In this document: positions 9,903 to 21,397 of the stretch, one piece after another
Layout of the letters: every line of letters begins with the position of its first letter
Position numbering within the stretch: the stretch's first letter is position 1
Source of the DNA: Tricholomella constricta
Taxonomy: Eukaryota > Basidiomycota > Agaricomycetes > Agaricales > Lyophyllaceae
NCBI GenBank assembly: GCA_013368375.1
Contig: JAACJP010000004.1
Location: 1,488,001 to 1,552,000 of the forward strand
DNA length: 64,000 nt
Reading direction: 5' to 3'
Translations under genes and position numbers: made by a program
Notes under the pieces: generated by a model
What the model was told of the DNA's origin: nothing
Databases searched by the model: none
The model's input: only the letters and a program-made list of their open reading frames with translations

Positions 9903-12900
9903 CTACGAGCGTTTGAGCGTCAGCTTAATCTTGGGATTTAGTCCAGACGGGGTCGAAGGGACTGAGTCGTCGTCCATGACCATGGCAGACATCGGAGGAC
10001 TGGTGGCCAGAGGTGATGGCACGGCTGCTGGGAATCCAAACGCAGAGCTCGAGGGACCACGATTGAACCCCAGGTTTGGCAGGTTCGCGGTAACTGGAGG
10101 GGGACTCGTGGCGGATCCAGAAGGCAACGGGGTAGCAGGCGCCGTTCCGCTGTTGAATTCCGCCCAACGCGGACATTTTCGGTTGGTTTCTACAGAGAAA
10201 GTCAATGATAGAAGATGTTGGAAAAACCACATGGGGCGACATACTCATGTGGCCCATTTGTCCACAATGACCGCATCGTCTCTGCAACAGGATGATCAAT
10301 AACTCGACAAAGTGTGACTTGATCATAGAGCCATACCGTGGTGTCGGGCTTCACAGGTCGGTTGAGTTGCATCGGCGTCCCGCCTTCCTTCACAATCTTG
10401 GCATTCTTTCTGTGCAAACGTCGCTCTTGATTCTTCTTCATCCGAGCGATTTCTTCTTCAAGTCTAAAATACGTGTTAGCTTTGTCGGTGGTTCAAAGCA
10501 ACGTGGCAATTTACCTCTTTTTAGCCCGTTTGTCCTTATCAGCATCACCCGTCGGCGCCAAGCTGTCCGCAAGAGTAGATTCCTCCTCGAGGGCTTGTCT
10601 GCCTCGCACATAAGCACGGATGACCGCAGGGTCACGAATGATTTCTGTTTGCCACTCTCCATCGATCTGTGTCGGTGTCAGTAAAAAAACGCCGAAAATA
10701 GGCCGCTCAACGCACCAATCTCTTGATACGTAACACCCTCTTGTTTCCGTCAGGACCCATACTCATCTCTCGATCCCGATCTATTGACGAGGCACGGCTA
10801 AAGGACGGAGAAGGAGGCCTCGAAGTGTCTCGACGAACAGACTGTTGCCGCTGGGGTTTCTTGTCATACCTCGCCTGATCTTCCGCCGTCAGCTGAGGCT
10901 CGTCCTTTCGGCTCAGCGAATCAAACTGGGCTTTCCATATCCGCTCAATCTCGGACTTGTAGATCAGTTGTTGTTCTGCGACGTTGTAGCGATGAGCGGA
11001 CTTTGGTCGGTTCTCTGCTTCAGCTGATTGACCGCGGATCAATCATCATCTCTATGAGAAAAAAATGCTCAGCAACTCACCCATTTTCTGCTCATAATCT
11101 TCCCCGGCCTTTACGAAGATATCCTTCATCGAAATGCGGATGAAACTAAATGCTTCGCCTCGTCCACTAGGATCGCCATCACCATGTAACCGGAGCATCG
11201 CTTTGGCTTGAGTTGCGAACAGGAAATTTTTGGTCGTTATCCAGGGGGCAAGCTGTTGTTCAACGGAAAGGTTGGACTCGTCACCTTCCACGACGTCTGC
11301 AACCTGACTGTATCCTGCATCCTGCAGGTGACGTTGTCCAACCTGCATACTTTCCGTCAACACCACCTGCTCTGGTCCGACCATCTTGAGCATATCTGCA
11401 TCGCTTGGAATGGTCCACGATGATTTGAGCCGCCAAAAGCCTTGGTGTGGACCACGCCTATGGTACTCCATAAATTCCTTAATTTTCGTTGTAAGCAACA
11501 GGAAAGCGGGCCAAGTCCTAAACGAAGAACCTTGAGTCTCTGCCTCATCTGCAGCTCGTTCTGGTCTGGAAAGTACTTCATGAGACGAGATATTTTGAGT
11601 CGCTCCCCTTGACTTTTCTTGAGTAGCTTGAAGGCGATAATTTGCAATCGGAACTTGATGGTGTTTGTGATTTTTCGCGAATGTGGCCCCGGAACTTCGG
11701 TGACCGGGTAAGTCTGCCCAATGACAAACATGTTCTTGATTTCTCGCAGGAAGTACTTGGTATCGCCTTTAACAGTACTTCTGAATAGTCAATCAATTGT
11801 GAGAATTCTAAACTGAATTCGGATGTTAACAAAAATTCTGTCACACCTGACAACAAGGAAGTCCGTGTAATAAGGCTTGTGGCGAAAGAGGGGCGCTCGG
11901 ATGAGATTGTTATACAACGCAGGCATGGTTTGCCCAGGGTAAACATAGCCGAACTTCATGAATGGAGATTCATCTTGAGGCTCGAGAACGAACGGCACAC
12001 CAAGGTCAGACTGTGCAAGTTTTTAATCAGTTCGGCGACCAAAAATTGCACACTTACCTTGGGCACATGATCGTCTTTCTCGTCCTTCTTACGATAATAA
12101 TTGACCAGGGCGCTCCCCATCCCAAAATTCGGTATGATGGGTGGATGTTCCTCCTGGAACACAAATAAAATGATAGGAGCAGGTAAATAATAATCATGAT
12201 ACAGTCAAAACTCACAGAATACTCCCACAAGACAAAGTTGCTGGTATCCTTCAGACTCATATCGCCTGTTTTGCGGAGCCCCTCTCCAACGTTGCCACCC
12301 TTCCCTACCTTTCTACCTGCCTTATCCTTCTTCTTCTTCGCGGTCCTAACTTTGCTAAATCGTAATTCGATATTTGAAGGGAATTGAAGAGCAGGACGAT
12401 GGAAAGAGCGTGCTTCTTGTTTGGAAAGTCGGGTTTTGTACTGAAGGCAGTTTAACTCGATCACGAAAAATGGAGTAACGTCACTCACAAAAGGCAGTTG
12501 AAGTTTCTGTGCTGGATAGGCGTGCTCCACAACGAGTTGTCCAAAGGTTTGCCGTACGCGATGGCGGCCTCCTTCTTTTGTTACTTCGTAGTACTGGTCA
12601 TTGGAAATATTAAACTTGTCACGGACAAGACCAGCATCCATTCTAATTCGTTTTCTGGGCCGCACTGTTTCCGCTGCGATAGTAAAATCAACGACCGAAA
12701 GCATTGCATGTTACGTCTTTGTCAACATACCACTGCGTTCTTCAGGAACGACATCATCTTCATGATTAAATTCCAGCTGGGTGAAATCTCTGAAGGGTGC
12801 GTTGGGACCCCATATGATACTTTGCGTCCAAGCACCGGATTCCAAAACTTTATTGGCCGGTGTGGTAAGATTATGTTCCATTGAAGGGGCTTGACCTGCT

Positions 12901-13712
12901 GCAGGATCTGGGTCATAGACAATTTGATCTTCCCAGTTGGAGAGCAGGACGAGATCAAAAGTCCGGTCATGGAGTGGCAGGTTGACAGGGACCTCAGTTT
13001 TGTCACGAGCCTAATCAAGGTCAAACATCTAACAGAGACAAAATTCCTCCGTTACGCACCTCGAGGGCTCGACGGAGGTCAAGCTCGACACTTCCCGAGG
13101 ACACCACATCTTCAACGCGCTTGTTCTCAACTTGTCGTTTTGTATCGCCTACTACTGCATCCAAAAACCCCTTGGGCAACTCCTTCTTACGGGCATACAC
13201 GGTTTCCACTGAAAAAACATGAAGCGATGGTCTATAATACCACAGGTTGCCATACCATGGAATGGACGCTTCGCTAACCGAGTTTTCCGCCCAGTATATC
13301 CTTTGAAGAGTTCGCTGAAGTCCAGAGTTTTGCCTTTTTCGAAAGCAGGAAAGCGTTCGTATACACTTCTGGGTCGTTCAACGAGCCTCTTGACGACGCG
13401 GACACGCCTTTGCCTTCGTTGCGTGCCATCTGGGGAATAGACCTCCTGCTTGACTAAAGCGTCGTCAGACTCCTCTTCCTCCCGCATCTCTCTGTCAATC
13501 TCATCCTCCCAGTCCTGTCCCTGATCCGGCCCCACTGCATCTTCATCCCATTTGTCACTGTAAATCTGTCCAGAATTCAGAGCTGGGATTCCAGTGATAC
13601 CAAGTTGGTTCGCAAGCCCTGAGCTAGATGGTATCGATAGTCCATCCAATAGATGATTCAGAGAGAAGCCAGTCAAAGCAGAAATCGCGTCGTTTTCGTC
13701 CTGAGTCGACAT
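9903..13712 (-). CDS. TAF1: TFIID subunit TAF1
   Basis: Fourteen exons (13712..13256, 13208..13060, 13010..12731, 12673..12489, 12440..12216, 12153..12058, 12010..11847, 11780..11531, 11477..11081, 11023..10716, 10666..10515, 10463..10337, 10281..10245, 10189..9903) give 1037 residues. The N-terminus has LDFSELFKGYTGRKTRLAKR. The central DUF3591 region has PIIPNFGMGSALVNYYRKKD, SPFMKFGYVYPGQTMPALYN and PDQNELQMRQRLKEFMEY. A zinc knuckle follows near residues 933-948 (C-x2-C-x4-H-x6-C: RRCGHCGQMGHMK then KCPRWAEF). There is no bromodomain, as in yeast Taf1. TAF1 is the scaffold of TFIID at core promoters. The protein ends PKIKLTLKRS. Confidence 0.92.
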
Positions 13713-13849
13713 GTTGAGGAGGTTGAGCCAGTTCCGTCAATTATGCGACCTCGGCTCGGCAGATCATTGACAAGGCACGCTTTAGCCAAACTTGACCAAA
13801 TATTACGCATTTACCGACGCGTTCACGTCGTTCCCCACTCGATCGCGCC

Positions 13850-15158
13850 ATGGACAAGGATATTGCAAACAAAGTTGAAGTACGTGTAGTCTTCAGGGAA
13901 TACTGCATTGTCACGAAATGCACCCATTAGGTCTTTCGAAAAGCAGTCACCAAGGCCGGCGAAGACATCGTCTTCAGTAGGTTTCCAGCCAAGGTGTGTT
14001 CTTCACTGCCATGCAGGATGCTTGCTATCGGGCTAACAACTCCCTAGATACTGTGAGAGAACTCTGTGGCAATATGTGTGGCTTGTTTGCGCTAACCCTC
14101 TATAGGGAGCTTCACCAGCTTGTCCAGACGACCTTGGCCACGGACTCACCTTTTCATATGTCCCAGGCCGAGAGCTTTACAGATACGACCGTCTATCCTC
14201 CGCAGCAAGATTCGGTGACAAATGGTCCGGTTCATAAAAAGCGCAAGCGGGACGATAACGCGCAGGAAGTTGATCGTTCTGCTCCAACACAAACTGATCT
14301 GCAGTATGCAAGGATCCCCAGTCGTATTGTCGCTAACCAGCATATGTCACAAAAAGTTCATGAAGTCGTGAAGGGTGAATCTGGCGAATTGGCGGCTATG
14401 ATCGTATGTCATGAACTTTTTCCTAACCCTGCTAGTGACTGAATAACCATTTGTTCTTAAGGACCAGGTGAAGCTTTGGGTGACCCTGACCATGCCAAAG
14501 TACCCATTGACTCGGAATATCGCCTGTAATAAGCTGACTGTCTGTCTCATTTCACAGGATTGAAGAGTGAGTCCGTCAGCAAAGTATACCGGTGCACCGG
14601 TGCCTACTCACGAACCGCTCTGCAGTGGTGACAATTTTGGTACAATGCTCACTTCAAGCCTCAGTGTATCCAGCTAACTTGTGATCTAGGCGTACAGATT
14701 CAAGAAGGTCTGTGGGCAATTAGTCTTGCACCTTTCACAGCTTCTTACATCTCGAACGCAGAGGTGTTGGCCGAACTACATCGCGCGCAAGAGAGTGCCT
14801 ATAACCTGCGTGATGGAGCTCGCCAAGATTATCTCGCCAGGGCTAAGATCTGTTCCAAGATCCTAAAATACCCAAACATCGAAGACTATACCGTAAGGCG
14901 ACCGCATTCCATGTACACAGAGGTACCAACGCGCCAACTTTTAAACAGCTTGCTTTGAAGGAACACGACGAGAGGCAGCTTTATATTGCTCGTCAACATT
15001 TACTTGACCTTCGAAACATGTACGCTGTTTTGACTGACCTCATTCACAAGAATATATCCAAGGCAAGCAGACTCGCATATCAAACCCTGCACTATCATCG
15101 CTTATGTTGTCAGCAGATCCGTGCCCCAAAAGCGAATAATAGCGTTGGACTCTACTAG
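13850..15158 (+). CDS. PA28 (REG/PSME3-type) proteasome activator subunit
   Basis: Eleven exons (13850..13879, 13931..13993, 14048..14052, 14106..14403, 14462..14499, 14558..14566, 14626..14639, 14690..14707, 14762..14892, 14949..15062, 15117..15158) give 253 residues. VFRKAVTKAGEDIVFSRFPA and ILELHQL form the PA28 N-terminal helix. A variable linker holds the basic KKRKRDD patch. The C-terminal domain reads VKLWVTLTMPKIEDGDNFGV, AELHRAQESAYNLRD, KYPNIEDYTLALKEHDE, NISKIRAPKANNS and ends GLY, like the activation tail of PA28-gamma. PA28 forms rings that open the 20S proteasome without ATP. The basic patch suggests nuclear location. Exon 3 is only five bases, exon 6 is nine, and intron 10 is GC-AG. 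Confidence 0.9.
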
Positions 15159-15198
15159 CTATGCAACCAGTAATGAGGCTCCGAGTCCGAGATCATCA

Positions 15199-16909
15199 CT
15201 ATACAGAGATCGTCTTAAAGATATTAAACCCGTCTAACGCTGTACTAATGACGGTTCCTGCGATTTGGGGATGCCAATGCACCTCCTTGATGTCTTTTTG
15301 GCCTTGATGAACAAAAAGCAACTGAGGTGGTACGTCCCGACCGCCCTCAGGCGCATCATCCATTGCTCCCGTCTCGTCATCATCTTGCTCGACAGCAAGA
15401 TCCCACAGGGTCACCTGGTCATCGGTACCCGATGCGGCGAAGATTGAGTCTTCCGTTGGATGCCATTCGATTGAGGTGATGGGCGCTTTGTGCCAATTGA
15501 ACGCCGCAACAGGTTTCGGATCGGGATCGGTGCTCCTGTCGAGGTTGAATTTGAGGCGCAATCTTTGAATAATGGAGAAAATTTATACTTACCCTTTCTT
15601 CTTGACATTTCGTAGATCCCAGGCTTTCAGACCGCCCTCGTCACCACCACTGAGGAGCAAATAGGTCGTCGATTTATTCCAGCTGATCACGTTTACGTCG
15701 CTCTCGTGTGCGGAATCAATTCCAGCGACACTCTTGCGCCCTCTGCTCCGAACATCCCATATCTGGACGCTACAATCGGCTGAGCACGAAGCAAATACTG
15801 TAGGCTCGGATGGACTCCATTGCAAGTCCTCGACGCTCGATGTATGCGACAAGAACGGTTGCGAGAGGGCATTGAAGCCTGTTGGCGTGCACGTTGTCAG
15901 GTAAATTTTAGAGTGGACGTCGCCTGTCAAGAGTCGGAGAGAAGAGGGGCCAGAGGATGCCCAATCCATAGCAAATCCTTCAGCCCGGCCATGTGATTCG
16001 ATCGTGAAGACAGGGCTATGAACGCGTGATTTGTCGTACGAATACCCTGGCACGTCGAGTGATTCTATCAGGGGGCGCACATCGAAAATGTGGACCTTTC
16101 CTGTTTCTGCCCACGACGAGACGTAATATGGTTGGGAGACTGGCGGCAAAGGAGTTGAGGGAGGCAATGGTTGCGCACGTATCCGGTTGACACCGCCGAG
16201 GTGAGGTATAGATCGATATTCGAGGATGGGATCTTCGTCTAGATGATCGTCGTCGTCTTCATCATCGTCGGAATCCGAGTCATCTGTGCCTGGATTTTAG
16301 GTGCGTAGCATAAAAATCTCAAACGTTCTTGCTCACCGCCATCCTTCTGCGTCCGGTGTAACGAGCTCAGTTTGTAGACAGAGATCTCGTTGTTCTTCGC
16401 AGAATCCGCTTGGGTACCTGACACAATATAGGCAGTAGCGGGGTATCGCTGACGTTCGTCGCCTAGATTATCCCGCAGGACATCGAAAGATAGACAGGGC
16501 CAGGTCACATTCATAGAATGACGCATGATATAGACTGAGTCGTCTGCTTCCAGTATCTCATCCTTTCCTAATACGTGAGTTCCTGGAATGAATACATCTG
16601 GTGCTGGGGGTTGTTCCTCGGATTCCTCAATGGCTGGTAAAACATCGTCCACATCCATTCCTATAGAAATATTAAATGAACAACAAGTTCTATATATAGA
16701 TCAACAAACGCACCATCTTCCTGACCACCGGCGCCCGCGTCAACAACGTCCTCATCGCTTTCGATCTCGTCCTCCCATGCGTCCTCAAACTCACCCATGT
16801 CGTCCATTTCGGTATTTTCGCGCTTTGAACCGCTACCTGTTGCGTTTTGCACAGTCCGCGCATTTTTTGCAGCAGGATCAACGTGTTCTGTCGCTGAGCG
16901 TTTGGACAT
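15199..16909 (-). CDS. RRB1: Glutamate-rich WD-repeat ribosome-assembly chaperone RRB1/GRWD1
   Basis: Exons 16909..16714, 16660..16337, 16289..15593 and 15535..15199 give 517 residues. The acidic N-terminus ([18 protein letters not shown]) is followed by the family CAF1C/H4-like entry segment [17 protein letters not shown] repeats follow, with clear dipeptides in [18 protein letters not shown] and QVTLWDLA, plus a second acidic insert before the final repeat. It ends [23 protein letters not shown]1/GRWD1 chaperones ribosomal protein L3 during 60S assembly in the nucleolus. It is divergent from the MGST3-like gene and shares a 322-base promoter region with it. Confidence 0.92.
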
Positions 16910-17110
16910 GGTTGATGATTTTTGGACGTTGCCCTTGCAATCGCGATTGTCGAAATTTTGTACAGCACCACGTGATCAAATATTGGCTGTGATGCTGTTT
17001 GTTCGAGCTAATTTGTGAGGCCTCCGGCGTCTGCGCGTCCAGCCGGCGACGCCAATTCTGATGAATTTGTCTTTGAATTGGGTGCGATAGCTTGGGACCT
17101 GCGCATAGTG

Positions 17111-17147
17111 ACGCGTCGCCGTGCCGGAGCTGACGTGGACCACGCGT
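17111..17147. promoter_or_regulatory. Pair of ACGCGT boxes in divergent promoter
   Basis: ACGCGT (the MluI cell-cycle box bound by MBF-type factors in fungi) occurs at 17111-17116 and 17142-17147, about 200-240 bases upstream of the RRB1 ATG and 85-120 upstream of the MGST3-like ATG. The motif is seen directly; a cell-cycle role is inference. Confidence 0.45.
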
Positions 17148-17184
17148 GTATTTTGTCTCTTTGTAATTTCTATACAAGAACTCC

Positions 17185-17194
17185 TATATATAAA
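17185..17194 (+). promoter_or_regulatory. TATA box of the MGST3-like gene
   Basis: TATATATAAA followed by CCCGC lies about 38 bases before the ATG at 17232, and a CT-rich segment follows it. Spacing and sequence fit a fungal core promoter with a very short leader. An almost identical TATATAAACCCG precedes the acyl-CoA-ligase-like gene at 41106. Confidence 0.6.
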
Positions 17195-17231
17195 CCCGCT
17201 TAAACAAGACCACCTCTTCAATCTTCCCGAC

Positions 17232-17957
17232 ATGTCCATTACTTTTACAGCTCCTCAAGGGTGAGCATCATGCAGAATCCTCCTTATTATTTATCTCACA
17301 CGGTCACCTTGAATCAGCTTCCAGTACGTTGGCGCCTCTTTGTTGTCGACTGTCCTCGTTTTGGCAGGCCAGAATTTCATCGTCAGCAAATGGAGAAAAC
17401 GATCCGGCATCAAGTACCCTCAACGTGAGTATCTAAACTCGCTCAGGAGACCCTAACATTAACGACGCTTCAGTATATGCCGAGAAGGCTGAAGCTGCAG
17501 CATCTAAAGATGCCTTGATCTTCAACTGTGCTCAACGTAAGCGTTTTCACTCAAGCTGCCCTCATATGCATGCCTATTTTTTGCATTTTAGGCGCCCACC
17601 AAAACACACTTGAGAATATCCCTATAGTCTATGTCACAACGCTGTTGACGGGACTCAAGTATCCGATCCTGGCTGCGTCGGCTTGCGCTATGTGGTCGGT
17701 GTCTCGCATTGGTTACACCCGCGGATACCTCACAGGCGACCCCAGCAAGGTCAGTACTTGGCCAATCGCAAAATTCCGTTTATTGATTACTCCCACAAAC
17801 CAACAGCGAGCCAATGGTCTCTATGTGCTTGGTGCGCTGGGCAGCATAAGTAAGCAGCAATGTTTTTCTTCTGATAGCAAGTGGGACTGACTACAACTTA
17901 GCTTTGCTTTTATCCTCGTGCTACGTTGTGGGGCAATCTATCCTTGAGAGCCTTTGA
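17232..17957 (+). CDS. MAPEG-family microsomal glutathione S-transferase 3-like
   Basis: Six exons (17232..17260, 17318..17424, 17474..17536, 17592..17749, 17807..17849, 17902..17957) give 151 residues, the usual MAPEG length. Four hydrophobic helices can be traced: ASLLSTVLVLAGQNFIV, the IPIVYVTTLLTGLKYPILAA pair, and the C-terminal LYVLGALGSI/LLLSSCYVV. The family loop FNCAQRAHQNTLENIP with conserved Arg, His, Asn and Glu is intact. MGST3-type enzymes are ER or mitochondrial outer-membrane glutathione transferases/peroxidases. Splice choice is fixed by the family sequence across five introns of about 50 nt. Confidence 0.88.
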
Positions 17958-18175
17958 TATGTAGCTACTTACGTAGTTGTTATATGCTTCATTTTTGTGA
18001 AACCGGTACTCAGTGATTGTTCGCGGGATAGATGTGACCTCCGCCCCCGCATCATAGTCACGCCAAATAAAAGCAGACACCGGTCCTGGTCCTAGTCCTC
18101 GCATATATAACAACATAATCCACCTTAGAACCCACCTTCATAGTGTACTCAGTCAATCGTCCAACCCGCCTTACC

Positions 18176-19681
18176 ATGCCGAAAGCATCCTCCCGGCCCT
18201 CATTCCCAACATCATCCACTGATTTCGCCCTTCCACCATCATCGTCTTCTAGTCCAGTGGCAACAAGCTCATCTGTTACTCTCGATGACTCTAACATTCT
18301 GTTACAACGGTTCCGGCGTCCAAGCTTACTAGCTCCCAAGGCTGGATATCTCTCGGAAAGTCGACTCCACAGTCCTCTTGCTTCGTCTTTCACCCTGCAT
18401 TCAAGGAGGAGAAGTCAAGGTTTGATATCCACCGACGAGCCGGAAAGTGACAGGGAAAGAATGCTCACGGATGTCTCTTCCGCGAGCTCTGAAAATTCAA
18501 CGCCTCCACTGAAAACGTTGGAGAATAAACCAGACGAATCGAAAGGGAAGGTTGTGGCCTCAAGGCCTCCTTTGACTCCACCACGCAGGCGATCGTCTGC
18601 AAGCATGGATGTTCAGGATTCATTCTCACCACTGCCTGGTCGTCGTCTATCGTTCCCAGTGCGTCAGTCGCCCATTGTCACCTTGAATAAACGTTGACAT
18701 CATCCACTTCCATCTAGCTCAAACAGCCTCGAATCTTAAACCTTTTAGCTGAATCGCGTCCAGAAGAAAATGAGGTCAAATCCGAAGCGGCTTTTCAACG
18801 GCTTATCAACTCTTGCTCCGACCTCCCCATCCCACCTCGCACACCTCGAGTAACTGCCGACCGTGGTCGATACCCAGAAGAAGCTGGGCGAGAGGAAGCT
18901 CAACGGGAAGATACCCCCAGCGACGACGAGGAGCAAGTGGATGACACTCCATTTGCCTTTTCTTCTGTCGGTGGGAGCGAACCAATCGCGATCAAGAAAC
19001 CACACACGCCGGCAGGCAGTGTCTACGGTGACGACCTCAGCATGAGTACTTCTGAGAGTTCTAGTTTTGGAACTGCAGCTATGGATGTTGACCTGGTCGG
19101 TCGTCCTCCCTTTCATGACGGCACACTGGCTAATGCCAAGCAGCCTCCTGCCTCTCCTTTCTCCATGATGTCGACTCCGATCAACCACTGGCGGTATACA
19201 CCACCACCCACAACAAGCGCCGTCAGATCAAATAAACGGAAGTGTGAGTGGTGCTTGGTCACCCTTACTCGCCGTCGGCTGATCAGATCCCGATATAGTG
19301 GAAGACCGTTTTGATCCCTACCCATCTGCTTCCAAGCGTCGCGCAGTTTCTCCGTCGGTGTCACATCTACGGGATTCACACTCAAGTGTCGGGTCACCTA
19401 TGAATGGACGAAACACGCGGCTTCCGATCGCAATTCCAGTCAACATCCCTGGGTCTACTGTCAGCTCAGCCACATCTTCACCAACGATTAGTGGTTCATA
19501 CCCGTCATCCTTCCCTCGGCCGATGAGCATGACTTCGAGCCCTACCCTAAGATCGTCCATGGTCTTGGCGAGCCCGATTCTAAGGCCAGTGCCTAGACAC
19601 AGTCTGAGCAGGAGGGGCGAAGAAGATGAGAGAGAGATTCAAGGCGCTGGGGAGGCCGTCGGCGGGCTGACGCTGGATTGA
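18176..19681 (+). CDS. Unknown disordered Ser/Pro-rich protein
   Basis: Exons 18176..18658, 18718..19243 and 19299..19681 give 463 residues. I do not recognise a domain. The protein is Ser/Pro/Arg-rich throughout, with many SP/TP sites (for example LTPPRRRSS, PHTPAGSVYG, SPILRPVPR). A more conserved-looking block is FPLKQPRILNLLAESRP, then AFQRLINSCSDLPIPPRTPR. The C-terminus EEDEREIQGAGEAVGGLTLD is acidic and looks constrained. Likely a nuclear or regulatory phosphoprotein restricted to basidiomycetes, but this is only inference from composition. The start is the first ATG, in context ACCATGCC. Confidence 0.7.
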
Positions 19682-20149
19682 CATCCGGAACGCTTGGAAT
19701 CTCGCTTCACGCTCCTCGCATGGTGCACTTGGTCGCTGGTATCAGACTAAGGCGTAGCCTTTTGACCTTGCAAGCTGTGAATCTTAAGGTCCCTTTTCGC
19801 ATTCTGTCTTCTCGCTGATGACTTTTCCCTATCAGAGAGATCGTGATCTCACTCGATGGTCCTTTGTGTGAATCACTTGAGGGATCGTATACATGTACAA
19901 TTCATCACTCGATGCGTTTAATTATCATTTGTAACGCCTAGGGCAATCAAGAGGGACACTTAGAGACCCTGACAGTCTCCCTTTCAAGTTAAAACCGTGA
20001 AGCACCTTTGACATAGGCACGTCACGTGCGCTCAAAACTTTGAAACGCTGCTTTGTGCTTTGCGTATTGAGTTTTGCCTCCCCTACACCACGCGTTACAC
20101 GCCCAGATACCTATACATAACTCTGCACCGCACCCCTCTTCTATTCACC
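19682..20149. other. Intergenic region
   Basis: About 470 bases separate the disordered-protein gene from the NOP6-like gene on the same strand. The first part looks like 3' UTR. The second holds CACGTGC near 20024 (an E-box-like CACGTG) and a CT/AC-rich leader. No reading frame is supported. Confidence 0.45.
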
Positions 20150-21295
20150 ATGAGCACACCCGCAAAACTCACAAAGAAACAAAAGAAAGGAATCGCATTT
20201 CGAGAACGCAAAACCGGGAAAGGACGCAGCAAAGATGGGGTCGCTCGCTCAGAGAATGATGATGTGCCTGTCATGGAAGACCAAGATACGCTTGGTGGCG
20301 ACGGTGCTCCTTTGGAAATGGAGAAGTTGGAGAGAAGGAAGGCAAAGCCGCCCACGCAGGTCTCTGGCAGCAGTGATCAAGGCAAGAGCAAAAGAAAGGC
20401 GGAAGAGGAAGCCAAAGACAAGCCGAAAAAGAGGAAGCGCGACGCAGACGCAGCGGTGGAGGTGGTGGATTCGGAAGAAGGAAGGCAGGTCGCAAAGCGC
20501 AAAAAAACCATGGACGATGCTGGGAAACCTGGTGAGAAGAGGATAGCGGGGACGCCGAAACCTGATGGAAAGCAGCGATTTATTCTATTCGTCGGTATGG
20601 TCAATCAACGCTCTTTGATTTCATGTCTTAACCCGGACTGCGAAGGCAATCTCAAATACGCAACTTCGCTCGAGGCCATAAAGAAACACTTTGCTGCATG
20701 TGGTGCGTCCAGTGACACGACGACGAAGGATTTTTCTTATCCCGTCTTCAGATCCACCTCCTACGATTCGCCTTCTTACGCCCAAACCTACTTCCGGAAA
20801 ACAGACACATAAATCAAAAGGCTGCGCCTTCTTGGAATTCACACATCGGAACGCCCTGCAACAGGCACTCAAACTGCACCAATCAGACCTGGATGGTCGA
20901 ATGATCAATGTCGAGCTTACGGCTGGCGGCGGCGGTAAGAGTGAGAAGAGGTTAGAGAAAGTCCGGGAACGAAACAAAGAATTACTTGGACAGAGGGTTC
21001 GAATTTGTGTGAAATGCGTCGAATTGTTGACTGACAACTTTGCATATAGAAGGAACGCATCGAAAAAGCCGCAGCTGCAGATGGTACAACAATACAGACA
21101 TTGCCTGATAAACCTCAACGGTATTCAGCCACGTCTGGTATCGACCATGCACCTACTGCACGCAGAACATGGACTGTTGGAGATACTGATGACGAGGAAA
21201 CGCACCGCGGCGGGAAGAGGCACGCCAAGCGCTCAAAGTCTCGACCAAGTGGGAAAACATGGGGAACGGGTGTCAACGCAATACCGGTTGGATAA
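20150..21295 (+). CDS. NOP6-like nucleolar RNA-binding protein (single RRM)
   Basis: Exons 20150..20594, 20646..20702, 20752..20996 and 21050..21295 give 330 residues. A highly charged Lys/Glu-rich N-terminal half precedes one RRM. RNP2 is seen in RFILFVGNLKY and RNP1 in SKGCAFLEF, with the helix and strand pattern LQQALKLHQSDLDGRMINVE. A Gly-rich and Arg/Lys-rich tail ends GKTWGTGVNAIPVG. This layout matches fungal Nop6, a small-subunit biogenesis factor; RBM34/Nop12-type proteins have two RRMs and are less likely. RNP2 is split by intron 1, so the frame depends on the 20595..20645 intron. Confidence 0.78.
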
Positions 21296-21397
21296 TCCTT
21301 GGTTCCATAATTATAGATGCCATTACTGCGTCAATCGCGCGTCATGTATGAAAGATCGAGTCTGTCCGATGTATATATTTAAGGAGGGCCTGCCCGA

